DNA of 33,149 nucleotides, from assembly GCA_013288285.1 (NCBI GenBank), contig JABDCE010000029.1:1-33149 (forward strand), read 5' to 3'. Under the pieces are notes generated by a model. That model made no database searches and was not told the origin of the DNA. It saw only the letters and a program-made list of their open reading frames with translations. Numbering within the stretch: the stretch's first letter is position 1; each line of letters begins with the position of its first letter. The translations under genes were made by a program, and so were the position numbers. Source of the stretch: Bacteroidota bacterium. GTDB lineage: Bacteria; Bacteroidota; Bacteroidia; Chitinophagales; Chitinophagaceae. This document shows positions 9,608 through 17,922 of this stretch, in pieces.

Positions 9608-11068
9608 TTACCTGCTCACGATCCTGAACGACAATCCATCACCCACCAATACAAACTTGATACCCGGCGGCAATACCCGCAAATATTCGTTCAGCTTTGT
9701 CAGACTACTGATACCATACACAGGAAGATTACCAGATACGGTATAGGCAGGAAAAGTCTTTAGTACCCAGTCTCCCGGCACAGTAGTATTATAAGGAAGG
9801 TTCCGCGTGTTATCGTATGGCCACGCCACCGCAGGTGTGATCACTATAGGCAGCTTATCTAACTCCGCTACCTTCAGCGCATTTTCCGTCGATTTGAATA
9901 TCTCCATCTTCCGGGTGTATTCAGGCCCGGTAATACTGGCGTAGAACGTGGTATAAATGTTACCGATAACACCTATGTACAACATCACCGACAACCCGCC
10001 GGCAAACTTTGCAGCCCGTGGATAGCTCCTTAAATTGTCTAAGAAAAAGATCATCAGTATAGACACTGCCGGTATGGCAAATGCATTCAACCTCGGCTCT
10101 CCCAGCGGCAGTTTCCCTGCCACAAACAGCACTATGGACAGTATCAGCAGCAATGAACTGTACAATACCATTACCTCTTTCCCGCCCAGTTCATTCTTTA
10201 CCAGGCTTTTCACACAGCTATATACACCAAACAGGAATGAGCTGATACCAAGTATGCCAAACAGGTACCAGAACAGCATACCCGCGCCTATCTCCGCAAA
10301 CAGATTATAACAGTTCATAAAAAATGAAGACCAGCTAAACCCGCCGTCCATCATCAGGTGTCCCCAGAACTTATGCATCCCCTGGTCTGCCATTAACTGT
10401 TTCACATCTATAAAATAGAACGTCACAATGCCGCATGCGCTTAAAAATAACGGGAACCACTGGCGCATAAGCATACCGGCAGACAGCGTATGTTTTCTCA
10501 GGTCAACAACACCCTGCAGCAATAAAACCACAAACACCGGCGCTATCACCACGGGGTATGTATAACTAAAAAACGGCGCTGCCAGGAAGCTGGCACACAG
10601 CAATACATACCTGCCACGGCGCAGCCGTTCCTTATCTTTTAGCTGCAGCAATTCTATGCATTGCCACAATGCCACCAGGCTCATCAGCAGGTCCATGGTG
10701 TACTGTTTTATCTGCACATAGTAGTCCGTAAATGTACATGCCGATACCAATATCATTACAAAAAGGAATCTATTGCTGTTGTCCTTTCCATACATCTTGT
10801 TCATTAAGCGGTAGCAGAAGAATATGGTAAACGTGCCCACGACATACGATGGCAGCCGCAGTGCGTAATAACTATAATCAAATGTGGAAGTAAACGCCTT
10901 CACAATCTCCAGATACACCCTTGGGAATTGCTGTAGAAAATCCAGCGGGCCCCAAAGCATAGCGGCGCTTTTATATTTTAGATTGTAGATAACCCGCCAT
11001 TCGTCTATCCAGAAAGGGCGTATCTGCGCCACCACCATGACAAGCCCCCAGCACACCATAAAAGACAA
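9608..11068 (-). CDS. GT-C type membrane glycosyltransferase (GT39/ArnT-like)
   Basis: Polytopic membrane protein of 486 residues or slightly more, with around ten hydrophobic segments. The first extracytoplasmic loop carries RPFWIDEWR, the acidic D-E motif typical of GT-C enzymes that use polyprenyl-phosphate sugars, followed by the LRLPSYVVGTFTIFFCYRLMNKMYG phrase common in GT39/ArnT-like proteins. It probably moves a sugar onto an envelope acceptor; donor and acceptor are unknown. The end given uses a TTG at 11066-11068, which begins inside the first membrane segment. The frame stays open to a TAA at 11123-11125, encoding a plausible cytoplasmic lead-in (IRNPEKIIRVATIATL) without any ATG or GTG, so the true start is unresolved. 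It lies just downstream of purF on the same strand. Confidence 0.72.
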   Translation of the reverse strand: MSFMVCWGLVMVVAQIRPFWIDEWRVIYNLKYKSAAMLWGPLDFLQQFPRVYLEIVKAFTSTFDYSYYALRLPSYVVGTFTIFFCYRLMNKMYGKDNSNRFLFVMILVSACTFTDYYVQIKQYTMDLLMSLVALWQCIELLQLKDKERLRRGRYVLLCASFLAAPFFSYTYPVVIAPVFVVLLLQGVVDLRKHTLSAGMLMRQWFPLFLSACGIVTFYFIDVKQLMADQGMHKFWGHLMMDGGFSWSSFFMNCYNLFAEIGAGMLFWYLFGILGISSFLFGVYSCVKSLVKNELGGKEVMVLYSSLLLILSIVLFVAGKLPLGEPRLNAFAIPAVSILMIFFLDNLRSYPRAAKFAGGLSVMLYIGVIGNIYTTFYASITGPEYTRKMEIFKSTENALKVAELDKLPIVITPAVAWPYDNTRNLPYNTTVPGDWVLKTFPAYTVSGNLPVYGISSLTKLNEYLRVLPPGIKFVLVGDGLSFRIVSR

Positions 11069-11149
11069 AGTGGCTATAGTAGCAACGCGTATGATCTTTT
11101 CCGGATTCCTGATACAAATAGGTTATAGTGGTTGTAAAAAAAGGCCTGA

Positions 11150-12997
11150 TCAATAGCCCCTGCCCTCTTGCTTTTCCATATAATTCATAAATGCCCTGTT
11201 CGCTACCCTGTTGCCGCCTGGCGTAGGATAATCGCCCGTAAAGTACCAGTCGCCCTGGTTATGTGGGCACGCCTGGTGCAGCCCTTCTATCGACTGATAG
11301 ATCACATTTACTTCCGCAGTCACTTCTTCATGCCGCAGCATGGCTGCTATCTTATCGCTTATCTGCTCTGCTGTAAACGACTCGTATACTCCTTTCACAA
11401 AATTCTTTTCATGCAGCCTGCCTTGTTCTTCAGCTTCCTTGCATTGCTTATATATGTCTTGCAACTTATGCGCCTCTCCGTTGTCTGCCAGCAGGCCTAC
11501 TGCTGCCTGGAACGCAATAAAATCTCCCATCCTGCTCATGTCTATTCCATAGCAGTCGGGGTACCTTATCTGCGGCGCAGACGACACCACTATTATTCGT
11601 TTCGGGCCCAGGCGGTTCAGCATCTTTATAATGCTTTCTTTCAGCGTAGTGCCGCGTACTATCGAGTCGTCTATCACTACCAGCGTATCCACGTCGCGCT
11701 GCACAGTGCCGTAGGTAATGTCATATACGTGCTGCACCATTTCATTCCTCGATGCATCTTCCGTGATGAAGGTGCGCATCTTCACGTCCTTTATGGCTAT
11801 CTTTTCTATCCTCACCCTGCGGCTGATGAGTTCTCTCATCTCTTCCTCCGTCATAGTATCACGGCGGGAAAGAATGCGTTTCAGCTTTATCTCTTTCAGA
11901 TAATCCTCCAGCCCTTTTATCAATCCGTAGAACGCTATCTCTGCCGTATTGGGAATAAAAGATACTATCGTATTCTTAAGGTCGTTATCCAGTGCCTTCA
12001 ATACAGTGCCCGCAAGATTACGTCCCAGTTCCATACGCTCCCTGTATATATCCGGGTCGCTGCCGCGGCTGAAATATATCCGCTCAAAGCTGCAAGCCTT
12101 ATGTTCTTTTGCAGGCAGTATTTCTACATTCTTAAATTCTCCGGCGCTGGTCACTATTATAGCATGCCCCGGCTCCAGCTTATGCACGTCCTGCTGTGTC
12201 ACATTGAAGGCCGTCATTATTGCCGCTCTTTCAGATGCCGCCACCACTATCTCGTCACTCTCATAATAATAGCATGGGCGTATGCCATTGGCATCCCGCA
12301 TCACGAAGCTATCGCCATTGCCTATCAGCCCGCTGAATACGAAGCCACCGTCAAAGTGTGTGGTAGCCTGCTTCAGTATACCCTCTATGTTCAGTTGTGC
12401 GGGATTGGTATCATCGGCCAGGCACAGGTAGTAATGTATGGTCTCTATCATTGCGCCCAGGTCACTTTCGCGCATGGTGCCACTCGGGTGCTGGTCCAGC
12501 ATCGAGAACAGCTCATCTGTATTTACTAAATTAAAATTACCCGCCATTATAAGGTTGCGGGTAGGATTGATGTGTGGTTTCAGGAATGGGTGGCAAAACT
12601 CCACATTGTTTTTCCCCTGTGTGCCGTAGCGCAGATGCCCCAGCATCACTTCGCCTACAAAGCGCATATAGCCCTTCATCAGTCCGGAGTGTTGCAGTAT
12701 CTCCGGGTACATTTTTTCCAGCTCACTCACTTCCTGGTTTATGTTCTGGAATATCTGCGCTATCGCCTGCCCGCCGCTCACCCGCAACCGGTGCGTGAAC
12801 TGGTGTCCCGGCTCTACGTTTAGCTTCACGGTGGCTATACCTGCGCCGTCTTGTCCACGGTTGTGCTGCTTTTCCATCAGCAGGTATAATTTGTTTAGCC
12901 CGTAAAAAGCGGTACCGTACTTGCGGTGATAATAAGAGAGAGGTTTTAGGAGGCGGATATATGCCAACCCACATTCGTGCTTTATTCCGTCAGACAT
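11150..12997 (-). CDS. purF: Amidophosphoribosyltransferase
   Basis: First committed enzyme of purine synthesis (EC 2.4.2.14): moves glutamine-derived ammonia onto PRPP to give phosphoribosylamine. The N-terminal class II glutamine amidotransferase domain has its nucleophile at Cys9 (IKHECGLAYIRLLKP) and the KQHNRGQDGAGIA phrase. The C-terminal phosphoribosyltransferase domain has the PRPP loop VVIDDSIVRGTTLK at residues 440-453. The length, 615, is longer than the E. coli enzyme (about 500) but the N-terminal lead before and after Cys9 is the form usual in Bacteroidota. The start is fixed by the conserved N-terminus; a TANNTTTG promoter ends only 7 bp before it. A LysE-type gene lies 89 bp upstream; the stop TGA overlaps an ATG at 11153 near the glycosyltransferase. 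Confidence 0.95.
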   Translation of the reverse strand: MSDGIKHECGLAYIRLLKPLSYYHRKYGTAFYGLNKLYLLMEKQHNRGQDGAGIATVKLNVEPGHQFTHRLRVSGGQAIAQIFQNINQEVSELEKMYPEILQHSGLMKGYMRFVGEVMLGHLRYGTQGKNNVEFCHPFLKPHINPTRNLIMAGNFNLVNTDELFSMLDQHPSGTMRESDLGAMIETIHYYLCLADDTNPAQLNIEGILKQATTHFDGGFVFSGLIGNGDSFVMRDANGIRPCYYYESDEIVVAASERAAIMTAFNVTQQDVHKLEPGHAIIVTSAGEFKNVEILPAKEHKACSFERIYFSRGSDPDIYRERMELGRNLAGTVLKALDNDLKNTIVSFIPNTAEIAFYGLIKGLEDYLKEIKLKRILSRRDTMTEEEMRELISRRVRIEKIAIKDVKMRTFITEDASRNEMVQHVYDITYGTVQRDVDTLVVIDDSIVRGTTLKESIIKMLNRLGPKRIIVVSSAPQIRYPDCYGIDMSRMGDFIAFQAAVGLLADNGEAHKLQDIYKQCKEAEEQGRLHEKNFVKGVYESFTAEQISDKIAAMLRHEEVTAEVNVIYQSIEGLHQACPHNQGDWYFTGDYPTPGGNRVANRAFMNYMEKQEGRGY

Positions 12998-13004
12998 GAG
13001 GCCG

Positions 13005-13012
13005 CAAAGTTA
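13005..13012 (-). promoter_or_regulatory. purF promoter -7 element
   Basis: Read on the minus strand this is TAACTTTG, an exact TANNTTTG match. Only 7 nt (CGGCCTC) separate it from the purF ATG, so a normally spaced transcription start would fall within a few bases of the start codon, giving a nearly leaderless message. No obvious TTTG -33 element is seen at the usual spacing. Confidence 0.5.
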
Positions 13013-13086
13013 CTATGTTATTTCGGAATTTATGATGCGCAATAGCCATGCCTTATCTCCCTATAGGTAACTACGCCTGCCATAGC

Positions 13087-13758
13087 TCAGCGCGAGAGTA
13101 TTTTATCTATCTGGCTCTTTTCCTTGTTATTGGAAGACTCTACATTAAATATAGTAGTAATTAATAGAGCTAACCCTATCAGCATCAGGCACAAAGACGA
13201 AAACCGATGCATATAAATGATCCTCCTTGGCGTCAGCAGGCCCTTGATCCGCTCGGCAAGAAATACTTTGAGAAAATCGATACCTAATATAATAGACAGG
13301 CAAGTACCGAAAAGCACAAACCTGTAGTTGCCCGATGAGGCCCCAGTGAGTGTCACTGCGCCCAGCCACGTGATGAAAACGCCCGGATTCAGTGTGTTTA
13401 CCAGGAATCCGCTCAACCATATTTTAAAATAATGCCCTCCGGCAAGCGCCGGTTGCAGCGAAGAGGGCCGTTTAGGCTTTTGCCGTTTCAGCAGGCCCAT
13501 CACCCCTATGGCCATCAGCGCTACAGCTCCACCGAAAGCAATGTGCCGTTCGTATGGTTTCAGGTATTCCAGCCATTGTGCGGCCACATTTGCCAGCGTC
13601 ACATAGATAATGTCGCTCACAGACACGCCCAGGACAAATGCCAATCCTGATTTATAACTAAAATTTAAACTATATTTAATGACAGCAAACAGTGTCGGCC
13701 CCACCGAGATCGCCATAAACAGCCCCACCAATATCCCTTTTACTACTGCGTCGTTCAT
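13087..13758 (-). CDS. LysE/RhtB family exporter
   Basis: 223-residue membrane protein of the LysE/RhtB translocator family, which exports amino acids or related small molecules across the inner membrane. It opens with GILVGLFMAISVGPTLFAVIKYSL, the family's GPxxF-type signature in the first membrane segment, and has about six hydrophobic segments, including WLSGFLVNTLNPGVFITWLGAV with the conserved N-P pair. The C-terminus is short and polar. The ATG is clear. It is divergent from purC with 163 bp between, and lies 89 bp upstream of purF on the same strand, but purF has its own promoter. The substrate cannot be told. Confidence 0.85.
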   Translation of the reverse strand: MNDAVVKGILVGLFMAISVGPTLFAVIKYSLNFSYKSGLAFVLGVSVSDIIYVTLANVAAQWLEYLKPYERHIAFGGAVALMAIGVMGLLKRQKPKRPSSLQPALAGGHYFKIWLSGFLVNTLNPGVFITWLGAVTLTGASSGNYRFVLFGTCLSIILGIDFLKVFLAERIKGLLTPRRIIYMHRFSSLCLMLIGLALLITTIFNVESSNNKEKSQIDKILSR

Positions 13759-13874
13759 ATGCTCACTAAGGGAGGCAAGATAATAAGTAAATCTGAACGG
13801 TAAATTAACAACATATTATAAATGTGTTCCGCCACTAAGCGGGTATAATCTTACCGACAATCAATGTATCAGCC

Positions 13875-13882
13875 TATATTTG
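13875..13882 (+). promoter_or_regulatory. purC-hutU-ispF promoter -7 element
   Basis: TATATTTG matches TANNTTTG exactly and is followed by C-rich sequence (CTTCCC), a common context for Bacteroidota promoters. The purC ATG is 39 bp downstream. A TTAC at 13851-13854, 20 bp upstream, could stand in for the TTTG -33 element. Confidence 0.55.
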
Positions 13883-13921
13883 CTTCCCAAACTTTTTAAC
13901 TACTAAAACCAGACCACTTAT

Positions 13922-14839
13922 ATGCAATTACCCGGCCAGACAAATTTCTACAAAGGCAAAGTACGCGACGTATACACTATTGCCGATAAGTACATGGTGA
14001 TGATCGTGAGCGATCGTATCTCTGCTTTCGATGTGGTGCTGCCACGCCCCATCCCTTACAAAGGACAGGTACTGAACCAAATCGCGGCACAATTTCTCGA
14101 CGCTACCAAGGATATTGTTCCTAACTGGATGCTCAGCGTGCCATTGGCCAATGCTACTATTGGCTACAAATGCGACACCTACCCGGTAGAGATGGTGGTA
14201 CGTGGTAACCTCACCGGCCATGCATGGCGCACCTACAAGAGCGGCAAGCGTGAACTGTGCGGCATCACAATGCCTGATGGCATGAAAGAAAACGACTTCT
14301 TCGAAAAACCCATCATCACGCCTACCACAAAGGCACATGAAGGCCATGACGAAGATATCTCCCGCGACGAGATCATCAGCAGCGGCCTGGTAAGCAAAGA
14401 AGAATACGAGCAACTGGAAAAATACACACTCGCTTTATTCGAGCGCGGCCGCGAAATAGCTAAAGGCCGCGGACTGATACTGGTAGATACCAAGTATGAA
14501 TTTGGCAGGATAGGCGATACCATCTACCTGATCGACGAGATACACACACCCGATTCTTCCCGTTATTTCTATATGGAAGGCTATGAAGACCGTCAGAAAA
14601 ACGGCGAGCAACAACGCCAGTTGTCCAAAGAGTTCGTGCGCGAATGGCTGATGGAAAATGGCTTCCAGGGCAAGGACGGCCAGCAGGTGCCAACTATGAC
14701 CGACGAGGTAATAGGCAGCATATCTGAACGCTACATAGAGCTGTATGAAGTGGTGACCGGCAAGACCTTTGTGAAGCATGATGAGAACCACGAAGAAGAT
14801 ATGAACAAACTGGTAGAGGCGATAGGAAAACTGAAATAA
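13922..14839 (+). CDS. purC: Phosphoribosylaminoimidazole-succinocarboxamide synthase
   Basis: SAICAR synthetase (EC 6.3.2.6), which joins aspartate to CAIR in purine synthesis using ATP. The sequence shows the expected [33 protein letters not shown] opening (ATP-binding region, residues about 8-42), the [14 protein letters not shown] phrase, [15 protein letters not shown], and the [23 protein letters not shown] core with the acidic metal and ATP contacts. Its 305 residues match the longer Bacteroidota/eukaryote-like form rather than the 237-residue E. coli form. It has its own promoter (13875-13882) and is followed 11 bp later by hutU, so it heads a three-gene transcript. Confidence 0.95.
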   Translation: MQLPGQTNFYKGKVRDVYTIADKYMVMIVSDRISAFDVVLPRPIPYKGQVLNQIAAQFLDATKDIVPNWMLSVPLANATIGYKCDTYPVEMVVRGNLTGHAWRTYKSGKRELCGITMPDGMKENDFFEKPIITPTTKAHEGHDEDISRDEIISSGLVSKEEYEQLEKYTLALFERGREIAKGRGLILVDTKYEFGRIGDTIYLIDEIHTPDSSRYFYMEGYEDRQKNGEQQRQLSKEFVREWLMENGFQGKDGQQVPTMTDEVIGSISERYIELYEVVTGKTFVKHDENHEEDMNKLVEAIGKLK

Positions 14840-14850
14840 TAATACCGGCT

Positions 14851-16497
14851 ATGTCTACATCCCGTGTAATACACGCACCAACAGGCACACAGCTTACCTG
14901 CAAAAACTGGGTAACCGAAGCTGCGTACAGAATGATACAGAACAACCTGGACCCCGACGTGGCTGAGCGCCCGGAGGACCTGGTGGTGTATGGCGGCAAC
15001 GGTAAAGCCGCGCGTAACTGGGAGAGTTTTGATAAGATACTGGAATGTCTCAAAAACCTCAACGAGGACGAAACGCTGATGGTCCAATCCGGCAAGCCGG
15101 TAGGTGTACTGCGTTCACACAAGCATGCACCGCGCGTACTCATCGCCAATTCCAATCTCGTAGGCAAGTGGGCCACGTGGGAGCACTTCCGCGAACTGGA
15201 AGCCAAAGGATTGATGATGTACGGGCAGATGACCGCCGGCAGTTGGATATACATAGGCTCCCAGGGCATTGTGCAGGGCACTTACGAAACCTATCTTTCG
15301 CTGGCCACTAAACATTATGACGGATCTCTGAAAGGCAAGCTGAATGTAACCGCCGGACTGGGTGGCATGGGTGGCGCACAGCCATTGGCCATCACTATGA
15401 ACGAAGGGGTTTGCCTGGCTGCGGAAATGGAAGAATGGCGGATAAAGAAACGTATAGAAACACGCTACCTCGATAAATGGACTGCGGATATTGACGAAAG
15501 CATAGACTGGGCGCTGGACGCCAAAGCAAAAGGCGAACGCATATCCATTGGTGTCTGCTGCAATGTGGTGGACTTATTGCAACGCCTCATAGACCGTAAC
15601 ATAACACCGGACACACTTACCGACCAGACATCAGCACACGACGAGCTGATCGGGTACTTCCCGGAAGGGTTGAGTGTAGCAGATGCAAACGCATTACGCA
15701 GCAGCAATCCTGAAGAATACGTAAAACGCTCTCTTGACACTATGGCAAGACACGTAAATCAAATGCTGGAGCTGCAGAAACGCGGTGCTATTACTTTTGA
15801 TTACGGCAACAACCTGCGCGGACAGGCACACGATAAGCGGGACGTGAAAAATGCTTTCGATTTTCCCGGCTTTGTTCCTGCATATATAAGGCCATTATTT
15901 TGCGAGGGCAAAGGTCCTTTCCGCTGGGTAGCGCTCAGTGGCGACCCGGAAGACATTTATACTACCGACAAGGCATTGATGGAATTGTTTCCTGACAATA
16001 AAGGACTGCACCGCTGGCTGCACATGGCCCGTGAGCGCATAGCGTTCCAGGGCTTGCCTGCGCGGATCTGCTGGCTGGGCATGGGCGAACGCGAAAAAGC
16101 AGGGCTGCTCTTCAACGAGCTCGTAAGAACAGGCAAAGTGAAAGCACCCATAGTTATTGGCCGCGACCACCTCGACACAGGCTCTGTAGCCTCTCCTAAT
16201 CGCGAGACCGAGGCAATGAAGGATGGCAGCGATGCGGTTGCCGACTGGCCCATACTCAATGCACTTATCAATACTGCCGGCGGCGCCAGTTGGGTATCAT
16301 TCCATCATGGCGGCGGTGTGGGCATGGGTTATTCATTGCACGCAGGTATGGTCATCGTAGCCGATGGTACGGCTGACGCAGAAGAAAGATTAAAGAGAGT
16401 ACTCTTTAACGATCCCGCAATGGGCGTTATCCGGCATGCTGATGCAGGATATGAAGAGGCACAACAGACAGCAGAAAAATTCGGGCTGAATATTTAA
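14851..16497 (+). CDS. hutU: Urocanate hydratase
   Basis: Second enzyme of histidine degradation (EC 4.2.1.49): hydrates urocanate to imidazolonepropionate using tightly bound NAD+ as an electrophile. Full length at 548 residues. Visible family marks are [11 protein letters not shown], the [12 protein letters not shown] stretch, the glycine-rich NAD site [10 protein letters not shown] (about 169-178), the DQTSAHDEL segment and the [10 protein letters not shown] motif with the conserved Cys407, equivalent to the active-site Cys of Pseudomonas urocanase. It starts 11 bp after purC and ends 31 bp before ispF, so it is probably co-transcribed with both. The other hut genes (hutH, hutI, hutG/ftcD) are not in the window, an unusual arrangement. 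Confidence 0.96.
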   Translation: MSTSRVIHAPTGTQLTCKNWVTEAAYRMIQNNLDPDVAERPEDLVVYGGNGKAARNWESFDKILECLKNLNEDETLMVQSGKPVGVLRSHKHAPRVLIANSNLVGKWATWEHFRELEAKGLMMYGQMTAGSWIYIGSQGIVQGTYETYLSLATKHYDGSLKGKLNVTAGLGGMGGAQPLAITMNEGVCLAAEMEEWRIKKRIETRYLDKWTADIDESIDWALDAKAKGERISIGVCCNVVDLLQRLIDRNITPDTLTDQTSAHDELIGYFPEGLSVADANALRSSNPEEYVKRSLDTMARHVNQMLELQKRGAITFDYGNNLRGQAHDKRDVKNAFDFPGFVPAYIRPLFCEGKGPFRWVALSGDPEDIYTTDKALMELFPDNKGLHRWLHMARERIAFQGLPARICWLGMGEREKAGLLFNELVRTGKVKAPIVIGRDHLDTGSVASPNRETEAMKDGSDAVADWPILNALINTAGGASWVSFHHGGGVGMGYSLHAGMVIVADGTADAEERLKRVLFNDPAMGVIRHADAGYEEAQQTAEKFGLNI

Positions 16498-16528
16498 GTT
16501 CACAATAATTGCCGCACAGCGGTTTACT

Positions 16529-17008
16529 ATGTATCGTATCGGGCAGGGAATAGATTTTCATAAACTGGTAGAGGGCCGCGAGTTCTGGCTTGGCGGCATT
16601 CACATTCCTCATAGCAAGGGCGCGCTCGGCCATTCCGATGCCGATGTGCTGTTGCATGCCATCTGCGATGCCCTGCTCGGCGCACTGGGTCTTGGCGACA
16701 TAGGCCAGCACTTCCCCGACACCGATGCCGCTTACAAAGGCATTGACAGCAAAGTATTATTGCAGCGCTCCTATCAGCTGGTGTGCGAAAAAGGCTATAC
16801 CCTGGTGAATATAGACAGCACCGTGCTGCTCCAGGCGCCAAAGATCAGGAAGTACGTAGATGATATGCGCAAAACCATTGCAGACATTCTGAACGTTGCT
16901 GTTGACGATGTGTCCATAAAAGCCACTACCACTGAGCAACTGAGTTTCATAGGCAGAGAGGAAGGCATCGTAGCCACTGCCAACGTTTTACTACAGAAAG
17001 CAGGCTAA
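16529..17008 (+). CDS. ispF: 2-C-methyl-D-erythritol 2,4-cyclodiphosphate synthase
   Basis: Fifth step of the MEP isoprenoid pathway (EC 4.6.1.12), closing CDP-ME 2-phosphate to the cyclic diphosphate with release of CMP. The 159-residue length is typical of the homotrimer. Metal ligands are visible at Asp9 and His11 (GIDFHKL) and His43 (LLHAICDALLGALGLGDIGQHFPD); the GHSDADVL phrase precedes the third. The C-terminal KATTTEQLSFIGREEGI stretch contacts the cytidine and trimer cavity in the family. It is the last gene of the purC-hutU-ispF run and ends 15 bp from the convergent lipoprotein gene, with no terminator visible in that gap. Confidence 0.95.
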   Translation: MYRIGQGIDFHKLVEGREFWLGGIHIPHSKGALGHSDADVLLHAICDALLGALGLGDIGQHFPDTDAAYKGIDSKVLLQRSYQLVCEKGYTLVNIDSTVLLQAPKIRKYVDDMRKTIADILNVAVDDVSIKATTTEQLSFIGREEGIVATANVLLQKAG

Positions 17009-17023
17009 AGAAAATACAGCTTC

Positions 17024-17767
17024 TTATTTGTGTTGAATATGCGTGGTACACCTGGTTGTATCCAGCCCGGAGACTATAGTATCATTAATAGATAGCTCAT
17101 ACTGGGTATTGCCCGTCATAGGGTCCAGGCCATAAGTACCGCTGCCCCATATTTTACGGCTGCCCACTACCTGGTAGGGCACCTTTACCACATCAGAGAT
17201 CACCGCCTTCACTACAAAGCCGCTACCCAAGGCGTTTATATTCGTGATGTCTATGGTGTAGCCCGTATCTATTGCGGTAGACACTAATGAAGTGTATTTA
17301 TAAATAGCCGGTGAGCAGAAGTCGTAGGAGCTGTCATAAGTGCCTGCCAGCAGGGGTGCATAGTCAGGCGGCGGTACTATATGCAGTATCAGTTTATGCA
17401 CCGCGGTGCCGGTAGCCTTACTGAAGATGCTGAATGTAAGTGTATCGGTTCCCAGCGATATATCTGCCGTCTTGAAGGTAAATACGCCGCCCATGATCAG
17501 GCCCACGGTCATGTTGCCCGGTATCACGGTCACATCGCCCGGCAACCCGGAAATAGTGCACCAGAGTTTATTATCGTTGATGTTGCCATTGGTAACATTA
17601 ATGTCAAAAATAAAACTGTAGGAGTCATTGGCCTGCATCGTTATCACCGAATCATACACCGGCGTATATACGAAACTAAAACTCGGATCGGGTGGTATAG
17701 GCACCGACTTTTTCTTGCAGCAGCACAAGGACAACAGCAGTAAGTAAGCCAGGTATCTTATCTTCAT
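17024..17767 (-). CDS. Small lipoprotein with Ig-like fold, unknown function
   Basis: 247-residue predicted lipoprotein: MKIRYLAYLLLLSLCCCKKKS gives a hydrophobic signal ending in a Cys cluster, which suits lipoprotein processing. The mature part begins with Pro-rich VPIPPDP, and residues about 30-130 (YDSVITMQANDSYSFIFDINVTNGN... DTLTFSIFSKATGTAVHKLILHIVPP) look like an Ig-like/all-beta domain; the remainder has a second beta-rich part with Cys residues that could pair. I recognise no enzyme motif. It follows acs on the same strand after 155 bp and is convergent with ispF. Likely surface or periplasmic. Confidence 0.6.
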   Translation of the reverse strand: MKIRYLAYLLLLSLCCCKKKSVPIPPDPSFSFVYTPVYDSVITMQANDSYSFIFDINVTNGNINDNKLWCTISGLPGDVTVIPGNMTVGLIMGGVFTFKTADISLGTDTLTFSIFSKATGTAVHKLILHIVPPPDYAPLLAGTYDSSYDFCSPAIYKYTSLVSTAIDTGYTIDITNINALGSGFVVKAVISDVVKVPYQVVGSRKIWGSGTYGLDPMTGNTQYELSINDTIVSGLDTTRCTTHIQHK

Positions 17768-17841
17768 AGAACGTTGCTACAGTTAGATTAAAATGGTTAA
17801 AAACCCCATTTGATGCTCTTTATACTCTTGCTAAGTTCGTT

Positions 17842-17891
17842 ATTAATTCCAGAAAAGCCAAAACTCCCCATTTACGTCTGGATTCATTAAT
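17842..17891. repeat. Imperfect inverted repeat in acs-lipoprotein gap
   Basis: ATTAAT-TCCAGA (17842-17853) pairs with TCTGGA-(TTC)-ATTAAT (17877-17891), giving 12 pairs with a 3-nt bulge and a 23-nt loop. No T run follows on either strand, so it is a weak candidate for the acs 3' structure or a protein site. Nothing else is recognised in the 155-bp gap. Confidence 0.3.
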
Positions 17892-17922
17892 CAGCAGTTA
17901 CTTGTATAGCTGTGGTATGGCC

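Noticed and set aside
11135-11141. Run of seven A (T on the minus strand) as a slippage site feeding the glycosyltransferase
   Set aside because: The glycosyltransferase frame has a TAA at 11123-11125, downstream of the run, so slippage there could not join the frames.
11168-12529. Plus-strand open frame of 453 codons
   Set aside because: Antisense to purF, which has intact glutaminase and PRPP motifs; the antisense product is rich in Tyr, His and Cys without any motif.
14694-15281. Minus-strand frame of 195 codons across the purC-hutU junction
   Set aside because: Opposite two confident enzymes; composition (Ser, Pro, Cys, Arg) is that of a shadow frame.
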